Below are positions 22,251 to 32,186 of a stretch of 64,000 nt of DNA, one piece after another. Within the stretch, counting starts at the first letter, position 1. Every line of letters starts with the position of its first letter. The notes under the pieces were generated by a model. That model did no database searches. It was not told the DNA's origin and worked only from the letters and a program-made list of their open reading frames with translations. Origin of the DNA: Tretioscincus oriximinensis (Eukaryota; Chordata; Lepidosauria; Squamata; Gymnophthalmidae); assembly GCA_022410635.1 (NCBI GenBank), contig JAJVDF010000140.1, positions 151,137-215,136 of the forward strand. The letters run 5' to 3'. Both the position numbers and the translations under genes were made by a program.

Positions 22251-22410
22251 GGCTGTAGTTTTATGGCAAAGCAAATTACCTGAAAAGCAGACTGTTGCAA
22301 GTTCAATCCCATCCTCTTCCTAAATGCAGCACTGGCAAAATCACTTCAGTATCTTTGTGAAGAAAATTGAACATGGGGCTTCCTATATAGTCAATCAAGA
22401 ATTGGATATA
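22251..22410 (+). mobile_element. tRNA-derived SINE (type C) fragment
   Basis: GGCTGTAGTTTTATGGCAAA and GCAAGTTCAATCCCA align with the SINE at 18283. Confidence 0.55.
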
Positions 22411-22585
22411 ACTTGGAAATGTCCCATAGTTAACCCTGAAAAAATGAGTCTTTGTGCCCAGGTGGATGTGGGGTGAGTCCAGGAGAGGAAAGACTAGACT
22501 TTTGTAAGTGTTTGCCTGGGTGCTTATTTATTGCACTTTGTGCATTTAGAAAAACATGAGGAGCCAAACATTTTTACTTTTTTAG

Positions 22586-22775
22586 GGATCCATTATATCC
22601 TGTGTCCATGGCAACCCAAGATCAAAAATATGCAAAGTATGCAATAGTAAATAAAAACTTAAGTAAACAGAAAGCTAAACTGGATACTTCTGAGCTTTTA
22701 GATTTTTGGCAAAAAGCTGGCCTTGCCCAGTGTCAGCTATATGATGGTGTCCAGAAACCAGTCATGGAGCCTACA
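22586..22775 (+). CDS. Candidate internal exon of an unidentified gene
   Basis: A pyrimidine-rich tract ending tttttag (acceptor at 22584-22585) is followed by 190 open bases and a GTAAGA donor at 22776. Entry phase is 1 and exit phase 0. The product begins DPLYPVSMATQDQKYAKY and ends YDGVQKPVMEPT; the middle is Lys/Leu-rich and hydrophilic (LSKQKAKLDTSELLDFWQKA), with no membrane segment. It could equally be a first coding exon with ATG at 22608. I do not recognise the family, and no second exon was found. Upstream and downstream flanks are old SINEs. Confidence 0.45.
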
Positions 22776-22917
22776 GTAAGATGGGTTCTAATCATTCTGT
22801 ATTCGTGTCTGGTTGTATAAAGTTGACAGTTGGTGCCTGGAAGCCTGAAGAGAGGGATCCTTCTGTCATGTCTGTTAAGTTGTTTAGAGATGTTGCATTG
22901 ATAAATGTATATGTCAT

Positions 22918-23205
22918 TGAGAAGAAGAAGAACTGGGGTTTTATACCCTGCTTTTCTCACCAGAAGGGACTCAAAGCAGTTTACAAGCTATTATTTCACT
23001 CAAAGGCTTACATTCTATCTTCCCCACCAAGCTGAGATGGTTCCCATCTATCTAATTGCAATCTCTTGCTTTCAAATAACTTGGTTGGCTAGAGATGAAA
23101 CTAGTAGAGGGCGTTCACCCATCTCCATGGCTGACACAGAGCTTCTAACTCCAGCATCTCCGCTGATACACCAGGACTCTTAACCACTGTACTATCACAC
23201 CTCTC
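22918..23205 (-). mobile_element. Antisense SINE (type B)
   Basis: Reverse complement of the SINE at 52866: tail GAAGAAGAAGAACTGGGGTT, then TATACCCTGCTTTTCTCACC, GAAGGGACTCAAAGCAG and CTTCCCCACCAAGCTGAG, ending near ACTCTTAACCACTGTACTAT (tRNA head). Confidence 0.75.
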
Positions 23206-23512
23206 TAGTTTAGTTAAGTAAACTAATATGTTTTTGCTTTTTATTTTCATGTTTTTGTGGCTTATTTTCTAAGCCTGGTTTCTAAGCACTGGGATTTCTA
23301 CTCCACCCCCTCTGTTCCTGAGAGTGGTGTCACAATGAGGACTCTCTTGCATAGCATACTTTGGCATCTCTACGTTGGGCTATGGCCCCAAAAACTGGTG
23401 CTAAAAATAAATTTTACCCAAGTGCTTAAAAACTCACAGTTACAAAAATCTCTACCCTAATCAATTATTAATAGAGTGGGACAGTATATTCACTACTAGT
23501 ATATTCACTTTT

Positions 23513-23650
23513 AGGGCTTTTTGATGGCACAGTGTTAAGAGTGCTAGGCTAGATCCAAGAAGTTTCTTGATGCAAATCCCTATTCAACCATCCAAAGTCT
23601 TTTGGATTTCCCAGCTTGAGAAAAATAACCTCACTGTTTTGTGAGNGCTT
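23513..23650 (+). mobile_element. SINE (type B) head fragment
   Basis: TTTTTGATGGCACAGTGTTA and AGAGTGCTAGGCT resemble the A-box head of type B. Confidence 0.5.
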
Positions 23651-23719
23651 TGGGGAAAGCAAAGTCTAAGGGAATAGCCTCTGACAAAAAAAAATCCTAT
23701 GATCCTAAAATTACCTATG

Positions 23720-24812
23720 GATCACAGGACATCTTTCTGACCATTCCTGCATTCAACACATTCACAGTCCTTTGTATCACACTGATAAATGTTAAGATAA
23801 ATGTTGTGTTGTTTTTAAGACAGAATAGTATGAACAACAACTCACGTCTATTCTAAACACTTGGGATACAGATTATTTTGCATGACTGGAAGCTGTCAAC
23901 CTGAGGGAGAATTATAAAAATGAGAAGATAGATGAATGAGATCTGAAATCTGTTTAAACAAACTTTTCTAACTGCAATATTATTTAGAACCCTTCTCATA
24001 TGTAACAGTCATATTTTGGTATGGACAAAATTGTCAGAACTTTTTCCTGTTGTGGCCACTCCTGAACTAGTATGAAAGGATTAAGGCTGCAGTCAGACAG
24101 GATTAAAACATGCATTTATGGCATGGTTATGTTGGTTATGCCGCATGTATCTGTGGCAACCCCAACATTGCTTTGCTATATAGGAGTAAAATTCTATTTT
24201 ATCATCTTCTAAGNAAACTCAACTCTCAATGCAGGTTTTTCTGCCACAGTGTGAAACCCTACTTATCTAAAGCTTGTCAGCACAATCCCTGGTAGATAAA
24301 ATGCCCCCCTGAACACACGCATGGCCAAATCTGAGATGAAAATGGTGTTTACACATGTGTGGCTTTTAGCACACATGGACTTCTGTGTATGCCATGCTAT
24401 CAAAATACCCAAATATGCTTGCCACACTAATACCACTTACTCCACATTGCTGCTTGCCTGTTTTATAAATATGTTTTACTTTGGAATATCACTAAAAAGC
24501 ATATCTTTTCATTAAAGTCTGGAGTTATATGTTCAACTGTAGTGTAGAATTCAAGCAATAAGACTTTCTATATAGATTGCAATATTGAATGCCTTTTCAC
24601 TTCAGTACCAATGAAGTCTTCCTGAAAAGCCATTTGCAGGAAGTCAGGAATAGGAAAGGGTTGTTCCTTCTTCTTCCTTAGACCATTCTAGCGCAATGGT
24701 TTTGATACTGTTTTTAATATGTCAATTTTGTACTGTTTTTATTGTTGGCTGTCCTGAGACCTTTGGTTATAAGGTGGGATATAAAGTGTAAATAAATATA
24801 CCAACAAACAAA
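23720..24812. other. Intergenic, nothing recognised
   Basis: AT-rich, with a possible decayed retroposon tail near 24740-24805. No exon. Confidence 0.4.
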
Positions 24813-24814
24813 CT

Positions 24815-24906
24815 GATGGGACAGAATGCTGGACTAGATGGACCGTGCCCTGATTCATGAAGCCCCCTCCTATGTTCTTATGTTCTTACATTCTTATGTT
24901 CTTGTG
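24815..24906 (+). mobile_element. CR1 3' tail fragment
   Basis: GGGACAGAATGCTGGACTAG, then CCTATGTTCTTATGTTCTTA repeats. Confidence 0.8.
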
Positions 24907-25740
24907 TCCTAAGTTCAATTGTGGATCTCCCTAATTAACTCTCAACAGCTACTGGCCTTATCTAGATGTCCTATGTAAAACATGTGGCATGATAGCTAAA
25001 GCAAATTTTGGCAACAAAAAGTAGAAAAAAAGGTGCTTTGAGAATGCAATATACATAGAATATAGTATCTCTCCCCCACCCCCTTTTGTTCCCCTGATAC
25101 AGAATGGCATAAAAAGACTACAGGCTTCTGCGGATTCAATCCGCTGCTGTTTGCCTTGCTTTCTGCCTGGTTCTGCTGTCTACTAGATGGTTTGCTGTCT
25201 TGCTCCTTTCCTATCTTTCATTTTTGCTGTGAGATAAAAAGGAGGTCCATGCACTGTGTGGAGCTGCTTGCGGAGAAGCCTAGAATAGGAATGAAATGAC
25301 TAACAACTTTTTCTGACCAGGAAGGCAGAAGTGCTTATATAGCTGCTTTCCTCCAATCCAAGCTGTCTCAAGCAGACAGAAACCGTCATAAACTGTAGTA
25401 ATTTAACACCAGCTACAGCTAGACAAGGGCAGAGCCCCGAGCAGTTGATTCAAAAGTAAATCAGCAGTCAGCTGTAGAATCATGGCTTGGTGTCATAGCT
25501 GGGATTGATAGCACATGCTGCTGGACCTCATGAAAACAGCTTGCTCAGCATCTCCATGGGTCCCTTACTTGCTTTCTTTTTTCAAATGGCAAAGAGATAA
25601 GCAAGTTCCAGCCTGAAGTGGGTTTTTTTAAAAAAATCCCAATATAAGGGTACAAGATGACCAAATATGTCTAAACTGGGGCTGTGCTTTAGAGGATGCC
25701 GGAAGGGGCAAATAACTGAGTGTGGCTTCATTGTTAGCTC
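24907..25740. other. Intergenic, nothing recognised
   Basis: Repeat-free over much of its length; no supported exon. Confidence 0.4.
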
Positions 25741-25782
25741 TCCTCCTTTCCAGTTCCTTTCATGGCACCGGAGAGCCTTCTA

Positions 25783-25796
25783 GTCACCATGGCAAC
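25783..25796. promoter_or_regulatory. X-box (RFX) motif
   Basis: GTCACCATGGCAAC fits the RFX X-box pattern GTNRCC-AT-RGYAAC without mismatch. It sits in repeat-free DNA (25740-26150). The palindromic core makes strand arbitrary. No transcript is visible nearby. Confidence 0.4.
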
Positions 25797-26149
25797 CCAA
25801 AGAGGCCTGAATCCAGAAGACTGTTTTCTTCCTTTGTATAATAGGCCCTTTCTCCTCGCATGCAGTGGAACTAATATCGACCCAGCTGCTGGTCTTGCGA
25901 AGGGGACAGTGAAGAGGAAATTTCACACAGACCCTTGTNCCATCTCCTGTGACCCTGCACAGCCAATGCCAATCGCTGAGGGGCTGCAGCTGCCGCACCT
26001 GGCCTCTTTCCTTGAGTCCTGAGGTCAAACGGCGACCTCAGCAGAGTAGATGGGGCCAAAGGGGTCAGGGCTTCCTCCAGCAAGGGTCAGTCATCCCTGT
26101 GACTGACAAGGAGAAAAACAACAATCAGAAAGGATGGGGGTGAAGTTGG

Positions 26150-26894
26150 CTGTGTGTTGTGGTAACAGGGGGTTGAAAGGTTCTTTGTGCTTTGGTGTAG
26201 GTTGGTGAGACAGGAGGGTGACAGCTTGGGACCTCTGACCTTCTGTCATATTTTTTCTTTTCATATTTTGAAGAATTTTGTTCCTTCCTTCTCTTTTCTC
26301 CTTAACAATTTAATCATATTCATTTTTTCTTCTTTATCATATTCCATTTTTCCTTGCCATTTGTATCCTGCCTGTTCTACATGATTCTGTTATCTGTGCT
26401 ATGTGTATACTGGAGCTGTATCTAGATATGTGTTTTATTTATTTATTTATGTTCATTTATTCATTCATGCTTATATCTCACCTTGTACCAGAAGGTCTCC
26501 AGTTTACTTCTGGCTTCCACCTATGGAACTGCACATAGGAGGTGTAAATGCAGTGGTGTTTTGTCATAAAGATCTAACATTTGGGGGGTTTGTTGGTGTG
26601 GATTAAACAGCAATCAAATCAGAATCATGATGGATTTTTTTATGATATTTCTAGTGGAAATATCAGGCAAAATTGGGTTGGTAAGGTGACTTCTCCTGCC
26701 CCTCCCTTCTGGTTCATTGGTGGTGCCCCCTTTCTGGAGGCTGCCATGTTCATTGATTGGACAGCCAAGCAGCCTATGGCACCACAAAATTGAATGTTTC
26801 AAGGTCTGTCATTGATTCATAAAGACCAATAACCCAGGTATCGGAACCTTAGACTCAGTAATGCAAGTCTTATTAATAGTAGAGATAGATGAAC
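26150..26894. other. Intergenic with antisense SINE tail
   Basis: TTTATTTATTTATTTATG and ATATCTCACCTTGTACC at 26430-26505 are a reversed SINE 3' end. The rest is unremarkable. Confidence 0.45.
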
Positions 26895-26908
26895 AGTGGT
26901 TAGAATGT

Positions 26909-27119
26909 CCAGCAAAGGAGCTAGCAGCACTTTGAGACTAACTTGAGAAAAGTGGTTGGCATAAGCTTTCGTAGACACGTCTACTTCTTCAGATGCTCAA
27001 AAAAAGCAGTAGACGTGTCTACGAAAGCTTATGCCAACCACTTTTCTCAAGTTAGTCTCAAAGTGCTGCTAGCTCCTTTGCTGGACTTTCTGTTAGACTA
27101 ACACTGCTATTTCTCTGAA
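26909..27119 (+). mobile_element. Fold-back Penelope-like retroelement insertion
   Basis: Two inverted arms, 26907-26984 and 27009-27086, are perfect complements over 78 bp around a 24-base loop. The right arm continues into GTTAGACTAACACTGCTATT and CTCTGAA. A 14-bp duplication, AGTGGTTAGAATGT, flanks the insertion at 26895-26908 and 27120-27133. The arms read GTAGACGTGTCTACGAAAGC and ACTTTTCTCAAGTTAGTCTC, matching a repeat widespread in reptiles. The head-to-head layout with a variable target-site duplication suggests a Penelope-like element, but no protein is present to prove it. Confidence 0.75.
26958..26996 (-). ncRNA. Possible hammerhead-ribozyme-like core
   Basis: On the minus strand CTGAAGA is followed by a stem (GTAGAC...GTCTAC) and then CGAAAGCTTATGC, recalling the hammerhead order CUGANGA, stem II, GAAA, short stem III. 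Hammerhead motifs are known from Penelope-like elements. One extra A separates the core from stem II, and the 16.1/17 positions read CC instead of UH, so self-cleavage is doubtful. Confidence 0.25.
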
Positions 27120-27133
27120 AGTGGTTAGAATGT

Positions 27134-28210
27134 TGAACTGGATTATTCACACATTTGTTCAGTTTGGTTATATGTAAAGCAAAGGTTGTATAAGAAATTA
27201 TAGATGTTCAAGTTTTCAAGGCTCTCTATAAATTTGGGATATTGATTTTCCATGTACATACCCAATGCTATTTCCACAAGTTATTCTGCAGTAACATCTT
27301 GTAGTGGAATAGCTACATGTTTGGATGCAACCTAGGAAGCATGTGAAATCACTATCAAAGATCTCAATTTCCCCTTTCTACTTATCTACTAGCTATAAAC
27401 TGAGAACTAAAGGAATCCAATTACACATCCTTCATGTGACTTTTTTCTCTTAACTCTTCTCATATTTCTGCCTGCTCCATCTCACTCAGAAGCCTACCTA
27501 TTTTTTCTTTTTCATGCCTACTACTGTTATCCAACAAGCTTTCAATTCTTCATTTCACCTACTTCTGTATATTTCTTATACTCCATTCCTATCCTATCTG
27601 CTTTTTTCTGTTCTTCTTCCTTTGTCCTCTCTTCACANCTATCAGTTCTCAAATATGTCTATCATGCAGTATGTATGCATGTGTTTACTCCATAATGGTG
27701 GCAATATCAGCCTCCCCTACTCACTTATAATTAACACTAACTGTTGTGCTCTTGCATAATTTGCTCTTCAGGCACGAGTCTGACTATATTTCTCCTGCTT
27801 TTCTAAAAAACTGTCATATAGCTGCCTTATATTGATCAAGGGAAAGGAAGAAGAAGTCTTTTTACACTGTTATTTGCGTCTGTTATTAATATAACTGTCT
27901 CACTTACATTCACGAGATCTGATTGCAATGAAATATTGGCCTCTAATACCAATTGCTGTTAGTATTATCTCAAGCATTACTGGATGACAATGGCAGAAAA
28001 GTAAAATAAACCTCTTCTCCAGCTCACTTTAATTAAGGAATGAGAAGCAAAGAGCCAGAAATGGTTTAGTGATTGTCTGGTTGGAGAATTTGCCCAGTTA
28101 GTTAATGATGCAGGACTTTGACACATGGACACTTGATGAAGCTTGATGGGCAACTCCAGGTCTATACGATCAGGGTGGTATTTAGGCACAGGGTGGCAAC
28201 ATTTTGAGGA
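27134..28210. other. Intergenic, nothing recognised
   Basis: AT-rich with pyrimidine-rich stretches near 27420-27640; no exon. Confidence 0.4.
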
Positions 28211-28218
28211 TGACAAAA

Positions 28219-28612
28219 TAGACTGATCAGATTTTCTGAGGCCCAAACTGGGGGAATTAATATTCATGCTAATTTGCATATTCATGAATATGCAAATCAG
28301 TCACCAGCATGCATACCCCACTGAAATCCCCGCCCGAGAATTTTTCAAAGTGCATGAGAATTTCCAAAGTGTGTGAGAATTTTTTGAAGTGCATGAGAAA
28401 TTTGCATTTTTTATTTTTTTTACTGTGGGGAGGGTGCCTTTAGGAGCTGCCCCTAGTTGCCAGAGCCTCCTAGTGATGGTGCAGTGAATTTTAAAAATAT
28501 ATTTTTAAAAAATTTCCTCAGCAGAACCCCAGCAAATCGGAGAGCCTCGGGAGGGCGGGGTAGACACCCCAAAACTGGGTTCCCCCCCAAGAGGTGTCAT
28601 CTAGTCAACCTA
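28219..28612 (+). mobile_element. hAT-type MITE family, copy 4
   Basis: Starts TAGACTGATCAGATTTTCTG and ends CATCTAGTCAACCTA. Flanks TGACAAAA and CAGCAAAA agree at 6 of 8. The interior carries TGCATATTCATGAATATGCA, GTGTGAGAATTTTT and GGTAGACACCCCAAAAC as in copies 3 and 5, with an internal deletion. Confidence 0.82.
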
Positions 28613-29358
28613 CAGCAAAATAAACTTAGNGAGCTCAAGCACATGTGGGGCAATACCAGAGGCTGGGCAGGTGTGGGCAGAGCTGGGGGCTGAGTGATGA
28701 CATTTCCGGGGTGGGAGGAGAAGTCAAGTGGCTGGAAAAGGCAGAGTCTGTAAATGAATAGCAATGCTGAGGTTTAGCAGAGGGAAGAGGGAGCACATAA
28801 TAAATGACTGCATAGGGTCATCATACATCTAAAATACAGGCTTGTATATGACGTACTGTGTTATCAAGAATAAGTTTTTTTTTTTTTAAAAGAACATATC
28901 AACAGAATGGCTGCTAGCTTGGATGGGTAAAAAAAATAAAATCTTTATGCCAAGAAGCTCTGTTCTTTTGAATACCTATAATGAACAATTCCTTGAGTCA
29001 GATGATAGTAAGTGATTATAGCCCCATGCTTTAATGATTAATTTCCTGGGGAGACTGGGAACACTGATGAGGAGTGTGGGTTCTCCCTTCTGAAGCTAGA
29101 AAAGTGACATGATACTGGTACATGAAAAGGTACCTCTGCATTTTTTCTACCTGTTGCTCACTATATCAACATCAATTGCCCAACGTTGTATATCAGCATG
29201 TCTGAGGAACTGCATTTGTCAATTGCTCACTGGAAACTTCTCAGAGTTTCCTTGTTTCGTTTTTTTAATACCTTTAGCTACTCCGATTGATATTAGCTTG
29301 TCAAATTTCCTTAACTTCCCCAGACGTGCAGGTAAGCAGAACAATTCTGGGAAACATA
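28613..29358. other. Intergenic, nothing recognised
   Basis: No supported exon or classified repeat. Confidence 0.4.
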
Positions 29359-29729
29359 GACTGCATCCACAAGAGGGGCTAAAAACGGGCTTACCTGCTC
29401 GTGCTGTCAGCAGGACGTCTGCACGGCTCATGTGGCAATGGGTGGGAGGAAGGAACCTCTGGCCCGTGAGTGGCTGAGAGCAGCCTGCCCTGCCCTGCTT
29501 TGCGGGGCTCACCACTGATTGGTGGAGGGCCCAGCTGTGGCAGTCACATTTAAAACCAAAGCGGGTTTATGGCAGTCAGCGCCACGAGAGCTGAAAATAT
29601 TAGCTCTCATTTAACCCACAGCATGGCAGGCTTGTAGTGATTACATCACTCAAAACCCACCGTTACGTCTGCAGGAGCTGCCGGGAAGGTGCTCCTATGC
29701 AGACATCATTGCGGCATGTGGATGCAGCC
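29359..29729. mobile_element. Harbinger-like MITE, GC-rich, copy A
   Basis: Left end GACTGCATCCACAAGAGGGG, continuing CTAAAAACGGG; right end CATGTGGATGCAGCC. Flanking triplets ATA and GTA differ at one base. The interior contains CTGATTGGTGGAGGGCCC and AGAGCTGAAAATATTAGCTCT. The terminus resembles that of the 2278-3286 element, so they probably share a transposase source. Confidence 0.72.
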
Positions 29730-29904
29730 GTAGTATCAGTACTGCTACACTTCATTGAGAAGGTAACATGGGGTTGGGGGTTGATTTCTATAAAAAAAAA
29801 ACATTGACTGCATCCCCCCAGTGGTGAAAGAAGCGGTTTTGAGAACTACAAAGTGAATTCAATTCGCACCTCTGTTTTCTTCTGTTTCCACCTCCATTTC
29901 AGCT

Positions 29905-30640
29905 CAATCAATCAGTATTTATTACGGTTGTAAACCAGTACAAAAGGGCACTGCCCTACATTAAAAATTTACAGATTTGCCACCTCTTAAAACATAAAAA
30001 GGCGTTACATCGGCAATATAAAAACTTTTGTTTGGGTTAAAATAGTGATAGTTGTCGCAACACACATAGTCTGTACGCACTTGTCAGTGGCAGTGTCTGC
30101 TTCCTATGTTGGCATGTCTGTTCACATTGAGTTCATCATCTCTCTGCGTGTTTTAATCGCTATAGCGCTGAATNTAGCGACGTTTGATGTTATTTCGGGT
30201 TTGTCATCGTTCAGCAACAGTGAGATATAAAATTTACCCGTGCCACCTGGATGACCTTTTAAAATTGGTGTGATAAATTTTCCCCTTGTGTCTCTATAGA
30301 ACTGGCAGCACAGAAGTATATGCTCGGTCGTTTCAATATCGCCTGAGCCACATGGGCACAGTCTCTCAGCTAGGGGGGTCTTTTGGTATTTTCCTTCAAT
30401 AACATTTCAGCTCAGTTTCATTGTCCACACAAGATTCGCATTGGCTTCTGGAGTTAACATCCATATTGGTTGAGTAATCTGTTTTGGGAGTGTCCTGTTC
30501 GCATGCCCCACTCTGCCTTTTTCTTTTTTTAGTGTGTCCAGTTTTTGTGCAAAATGTGACACACATACACCCCAAAAAAACCTTTAAAAATCACTATTGC
30601 CTCCTTGGAGGTTAGAACAAAATGGAGACGCAGCAGCAGA
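29905..30640 (-). pseudogene. Non-LTR retrotransposon ORF2 C-terminal fragment
   Basis: The minus-strand frame around 30220-30380 reads RLCPCGSGDIETTEHILL then CCQFYRD, a Cys-x-Cys...His...Cys motif like the C-terminal zinc-binding segment of R2/R4- and L1-type LINEs. The 3' end lies near 29905 (TTTATTACGGTTGTAAACC on +). Stop codons break the frame. The clade is unresolved. Confidence 0.6.
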
Positions 30641-30714
30641 GCACACCAGCATTTGCACAGAGGTGCTCCTACTATGGGCAAACTGTAGGACAGAGAACAG
30701 TTAGCCTGATATAC

Positions 30715-30893
30715 AGTTAGGACTCCTGATATACCATTTGCAGGGAGTCATGAACAGGAGCATATTTTGCTTTCCTCTGTTCGGACTGCCCAGGTGCATC
30801 TGGTGGGCCTCTGTGTGACACAGAATGCTGGACTTGATGGGCTGTGGCCTGATCCAGTATGGCTCTTCTTATGTTCTTATGTTCTTATGTTGA
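30715..30893 (+). mobile_element. CR1 3' end
   Basis: GGACTCCTGATATACCATTT, ACAGAATGCTGGACTTGATG and GGCCTGATCCAGTATGG, followed by three TTCTTATG units. Almost identical to the nested copy at 2605-2848, so the subfamily is fairly young. Confidence 0.88.
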
Positions 30894-31452
30894 ATTGGGA
30901 AAAACTGCATAGGTGCCGCTTTTAAAGAAGAATTCCGTTCCAGCAACATGTGGCTTTGCAAATCATGTGTCATGAAAGCGCTCCCCCAATTATAACACAA
31001 TTATAGGGGAACTGTGTGCACCCAGTACAAAACCACATAGCTTTTGTTTACATTTTTCCCCTAGTGAGAATGCAGGCTTTTTACTCTCATCCTTTCTTTC
31101 TTATTGGCAAAAATGCTCTGCACACCATTTGCCCTTAAGTCTAAGCAACAATCTATACCAGAAAGATTTTACAAAGACAATATATAAAGATCTCAGTATC
31201 CACAGTAAATTTTTGTATAATCTGCATAACAAGTACAGAGATGTTTGAGAGGCATTTTTGAGACATCCATACTTCCTTCTCATAGAGTTCCTCCAGAAGC
31301 AGAAATTGCCTCAGTGAAGAGCAGGCCAATGACATCTGAGTTCACCTCATTACATGGAGATGCATTCAAAACTCCATCTAGCCTAAGGAAATTGTTTATG
31401 TACAGTAGAATTCAATTTACATGCATGTGGAAGGCCACAAGGTATGTTTCCT
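30894..31452. other. Intergenic, nothing recognised
   Basis: No exon or classified repeat. Confidence 0.4.
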
Positions 31453-31808
31453 TAGAAGATATGAACATAAGAACATAAGANGAGCCATATTGGATCGGGC
31501 CAGAGCCCATCTAGTCCAGCATTCTGTCCCACACAGAGACCCACCAGATGCACCTGGGCAGTCTGAACAGAGAAAAGCAAAATATGCACCTGTTCTTGAC
31601 TCCCTGCAAATGGGCATTTCAGAAGCAATACCAGTTGCTCCATCCCGGAGGCAGCATCCAGACATCCATCCTAATACTCATTTATACCCTTGGTATCCAT
31701 AAACCTGTCTAGTCCTGTCTTGAACCTATCCAAGCTGTTAGCTACACCACCTCTTCAGGAAGTATATTCCACAGGCTGATGACCCTCTGGGTGAAAAATA
31801 CTTTCCTT
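31453..31808 (-). mobile_element. CR1 3' end, stacked copy A
   Basis: Antisense: GAACATAAGAACATAAGA (reversed tail), AGTCCAGCATTCTGTCCC, then CATAAACCTGTCTAGTCCTG and ACCCTCTGGGTGAAAAAT. 5'-truncated at the junction with the next copy. Confidence 0.88.
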
Positions 31809-32140
31809 TAAGAACATAAGAAGATCCATACTGGTTCAGGCCACAACCCCTCTAGTCCAGCATTCTGTCTCACACAAAGGCCCACCAGATGCACCTGGGC
31901 AGTCTGAACAGAGGAAAGCAAAATATACTCCCTGCAAATGGTATTTCAGGAGTCCTGTCTGTTGCTCCGNCCCGGAGGCAACATCCAGACATCCTATTAC
32001 CCATTTATACCTTTGGTGTCCATAAACCTGTCTAGTCCTGTCTTGAAACTATCCAAGCTGTTAGCATCACTACCTCTTCAGGAAGTAAATTCCACAGGCC
32101 AATGACCCTCTGGGTGAAATATTTTCCTTTGTTCTCATTT
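31809..32140 (-). mobile_element. CR1 3' end, stacked copy B
   Basis: Repeats the same block in the same orientation (AAGAACATAAGAAGATCC to GACCCTCTGGGTGAAAT), ending near TTTTCCTTTGTTCTC. It directly abuts copy A. Confidence 0.85.
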
Positions 32141-32186
32141 GGTTCCCATTCACATGTCTACTGTGAATGAGTTCACAGTAAATATT

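Noticed and set aside
25762..26022. 86-codon frame starting at a Kozak-like ATG
   Set aside because: Overlapping frames on both strands, an n base inside, and no splice context; more likely repeat-free non-coding DNA.
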